The position numbers were made by a program, and so were the translations under genes. Shown here one piece after another: positions 5,781 through 6,632 of a stretch of 6,632 bases of DNA; within the stretch, counting starts at the first letter, position 1, and each line of letters opens with the position of its first letter. Source of the stretch: Methanimicrococcus sp. (GTDB lineage: Archaea > Halobacteriota > Methanosarcinia > Methanosarcinales > Methanosarcinaceae); contig WRNK01000065.1 of NCBI GenBank assembly GCA_009776675.1, positions 1 to 6,632 of the forward strand, written 5' to 3'. The notes below the pieces were generated by a model. It worked only from the letters and a program-made list of their open reading frames with translations. It searched no databases and was not told the DNA's origin.

Positions 5781-6632
5781 TTAGCGCCCTTCGCAAACGT
5801 TTTTACGATCAATTTTGACATATTCAAACATGTCGTCATCAAACATTTGCAGCAGTTCTTCGGCATCATTATCCAATTTAAAATTCATTTCTTCTTCATA
5901 AATCGGAATCATTTGATAGAAAAGAATGACATCGCCATCAGGAAGAATACACTTTTCGGCACCATTCTTAAAAGGAACAGGTGAAACCAAGATCATGCAT
6001 TCTAATTTTGTATTTTCGGCAAATGGTTCGCCGGCAGGAACGGTGTGTCCCCAGCCCAGCCATGTTTCTTGTTCTCCGGGCAAGCGCGCCATAATTTTCA
6101 GCCAGCGAAGCGGCCAATAATCTTTTTCATCATTGCTGCTGATGTTCCAATCCGCAGGCATGTTAATCAAAAGCTCGGCACGCTCCAGCTGATATTTCTC
6201 AAGCTCTTTTGGAACAGTCATGCGGTGAGCGCCCATGCCCATTGTAACAAAAGTGTAAAAGTTTTTTTCAGGCGTCGGCGGAATTACGGCAATATCGACA
6301 TGAATATCGGGAGAGAGCAATTCATGAAAAACATTTGGGAAGTCACCGAAATATTCCGAAATGTGCGCTTCGACGGCGATGATTTCTTCTTCCGTGTACA
6401 GTTCGGGGCAATAATTGAAATCGTTGCCTGTTTCTTCACCTAAACCCCCAACATCTTCCAATTCTGAAATACACCATTCTAAAAACATTTGAGCGTCTTC
6501 GTTTTCCGGATCAGACTCTAAAACAAACTCAAATTCTTTTTTAGATTCTTCAAGCTCGCCTAAGTAATAATAAGCATAGCCTAAACGGAAATGCCAAAGA
6601 GCATCGTATTGGCCTTCTTCCTGAACAGATAA
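5781..6632 (-). CDS. TPR protein with a C-terminal suppressor-of-fused (SUFU) domain (partial, N-terminus beyond window)
   Basis: The frame is open from the stop at 5781 to the right edge, giving 283 visible codons; the ATG at 6486-6488 is internal, because the codons before it encode clear domain sequence. Visible residues 11-45 form a tetratricopeptide repeat: LWHFRLGYAYYYLGELEESK and on to ESDPEN, with Leu7, Gly8, Tyr11, Phe24 and Pro32 at consensus positions. More repeats probably lie upstream. Residues about 79-272 match the SUFU family: FPNVFHELLSPDIHVDIAVI, VTMGMGAHRMTVP, ERAELLINMPADW, the paired Trp region WPLRWLKIMARLP, GWGHTVPAGEPF and FYQMIPIYEEEM. Bacterial SUFU domains have been proposed as immunity proteins of polymorphic toxin systems, and TPRs usually bind partner proteins. 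No toxin gene is visible here, so the role is open. The sequence resembles SUFU proteins I recall from gut Firmicutes, which would suggest transfer, but I could not check this. Confidence 0.85.
   Translation of the reverse strand, partial: LSVQEEGQYDALWHFRLGYAYYYLGELEESKKEFEFVLESDPENEDAQMFLEWCISELEDVGGLGEETGNDFNYCPELYTEEEIIAVEAHISEYFGDFPNVFHELLSPDIHVDIAVIPPTPEKNFYTFVTMGMGAHRMTVPKELEKYQLERAELLINMPADWNISSNDEKDYWPLRWLKIMARLPGEQETWLGWGHTVPAGEPFAENTKLECMILVSPVPFKNGAEKCILPDGDVILFYQMIPIYEEEMNFKLDNDAEELLQMFDDDMFEYVKIDRKNVCEGR

Noticed and set aside
6045..6443. 132-codon plus-strand frame opposite the SUFU domain
   Set aside because: It lies antisense to recognisable SUFU motifs, and its translation shows no domain or plausible start signal.

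Overview
The window is archaeal, almost certainly from a euryarchaeal methanogen. The signs are an AT-rich genome, an archaeal/eukaryotic-type L18e and RNA polymerase subunit N in the canonical order rpl18e-rpl13-rps9-rpoN, a BRE/TATA promoter, and a NosD-type beta-helix surface protein of the kind common in Methanosarcinales. A low-GC, host-associated member such as Methanimicrococcus or a relative is my best guess. That is inference from composition and gene style, not a match I could run.

Left part (1-1755). The last 27 codons of an unidentified plus-strand gene end at 85 and face a minus-strand ribosomal protein/RNA polymerase operon across a bidirectional hairpin terminator (90-118). The operon reads right to left: rpl18e, rpl13, rps9, rpoN, with gaps of 9, 13 and 11 bases. 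It has its own BRE/TATA promoter (1740-1755) and a leader of about 155 nt with several small inverted and direct repeats. In many euryarchaea this cluster continues with rpoD upstream and rpoK-eno-rps2 downstream. Here it is cut off on both sides.

Middle part (1756-4498). Between the operon promoter and the next gene lie a 12-bp minisatellite (six full copies and a partial one) and a strong hairpin terminator. The minus-strand gene 1949-4291 encodes a 780-residue secreted and membrane-anchored protein: signal peptide, Asn/Ser/Thr-rich parallel beta-helix with about 35 N-glycosylation sequons, a NosD-like GNYW...DYYPL end, a Pro/Asn linker, and an unusual four-helix membrane tail. A 207-bp divergent promoter region follows, with a shared TATATA element and a near-perfect 20-bp palindrome.

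Right part (4499-6632). A plus-strand MscS-family mechanosensitive channel has an extra cysteine-rich C-terminal tail. It converges across a polypurine/polypyrimidine terminator region on a minus-strand gene that runs off the right edge. The visible 283 residues of that gene carry at least one TPR followed by a suppressor-of-fused (SUFU) domain. Apart from the ribosomal operon, the genes are transcribed as single units and show no obvious joint pathway. Surface protein and channel are both envelope components sharing a divergent promoter region, which is suggestive only.
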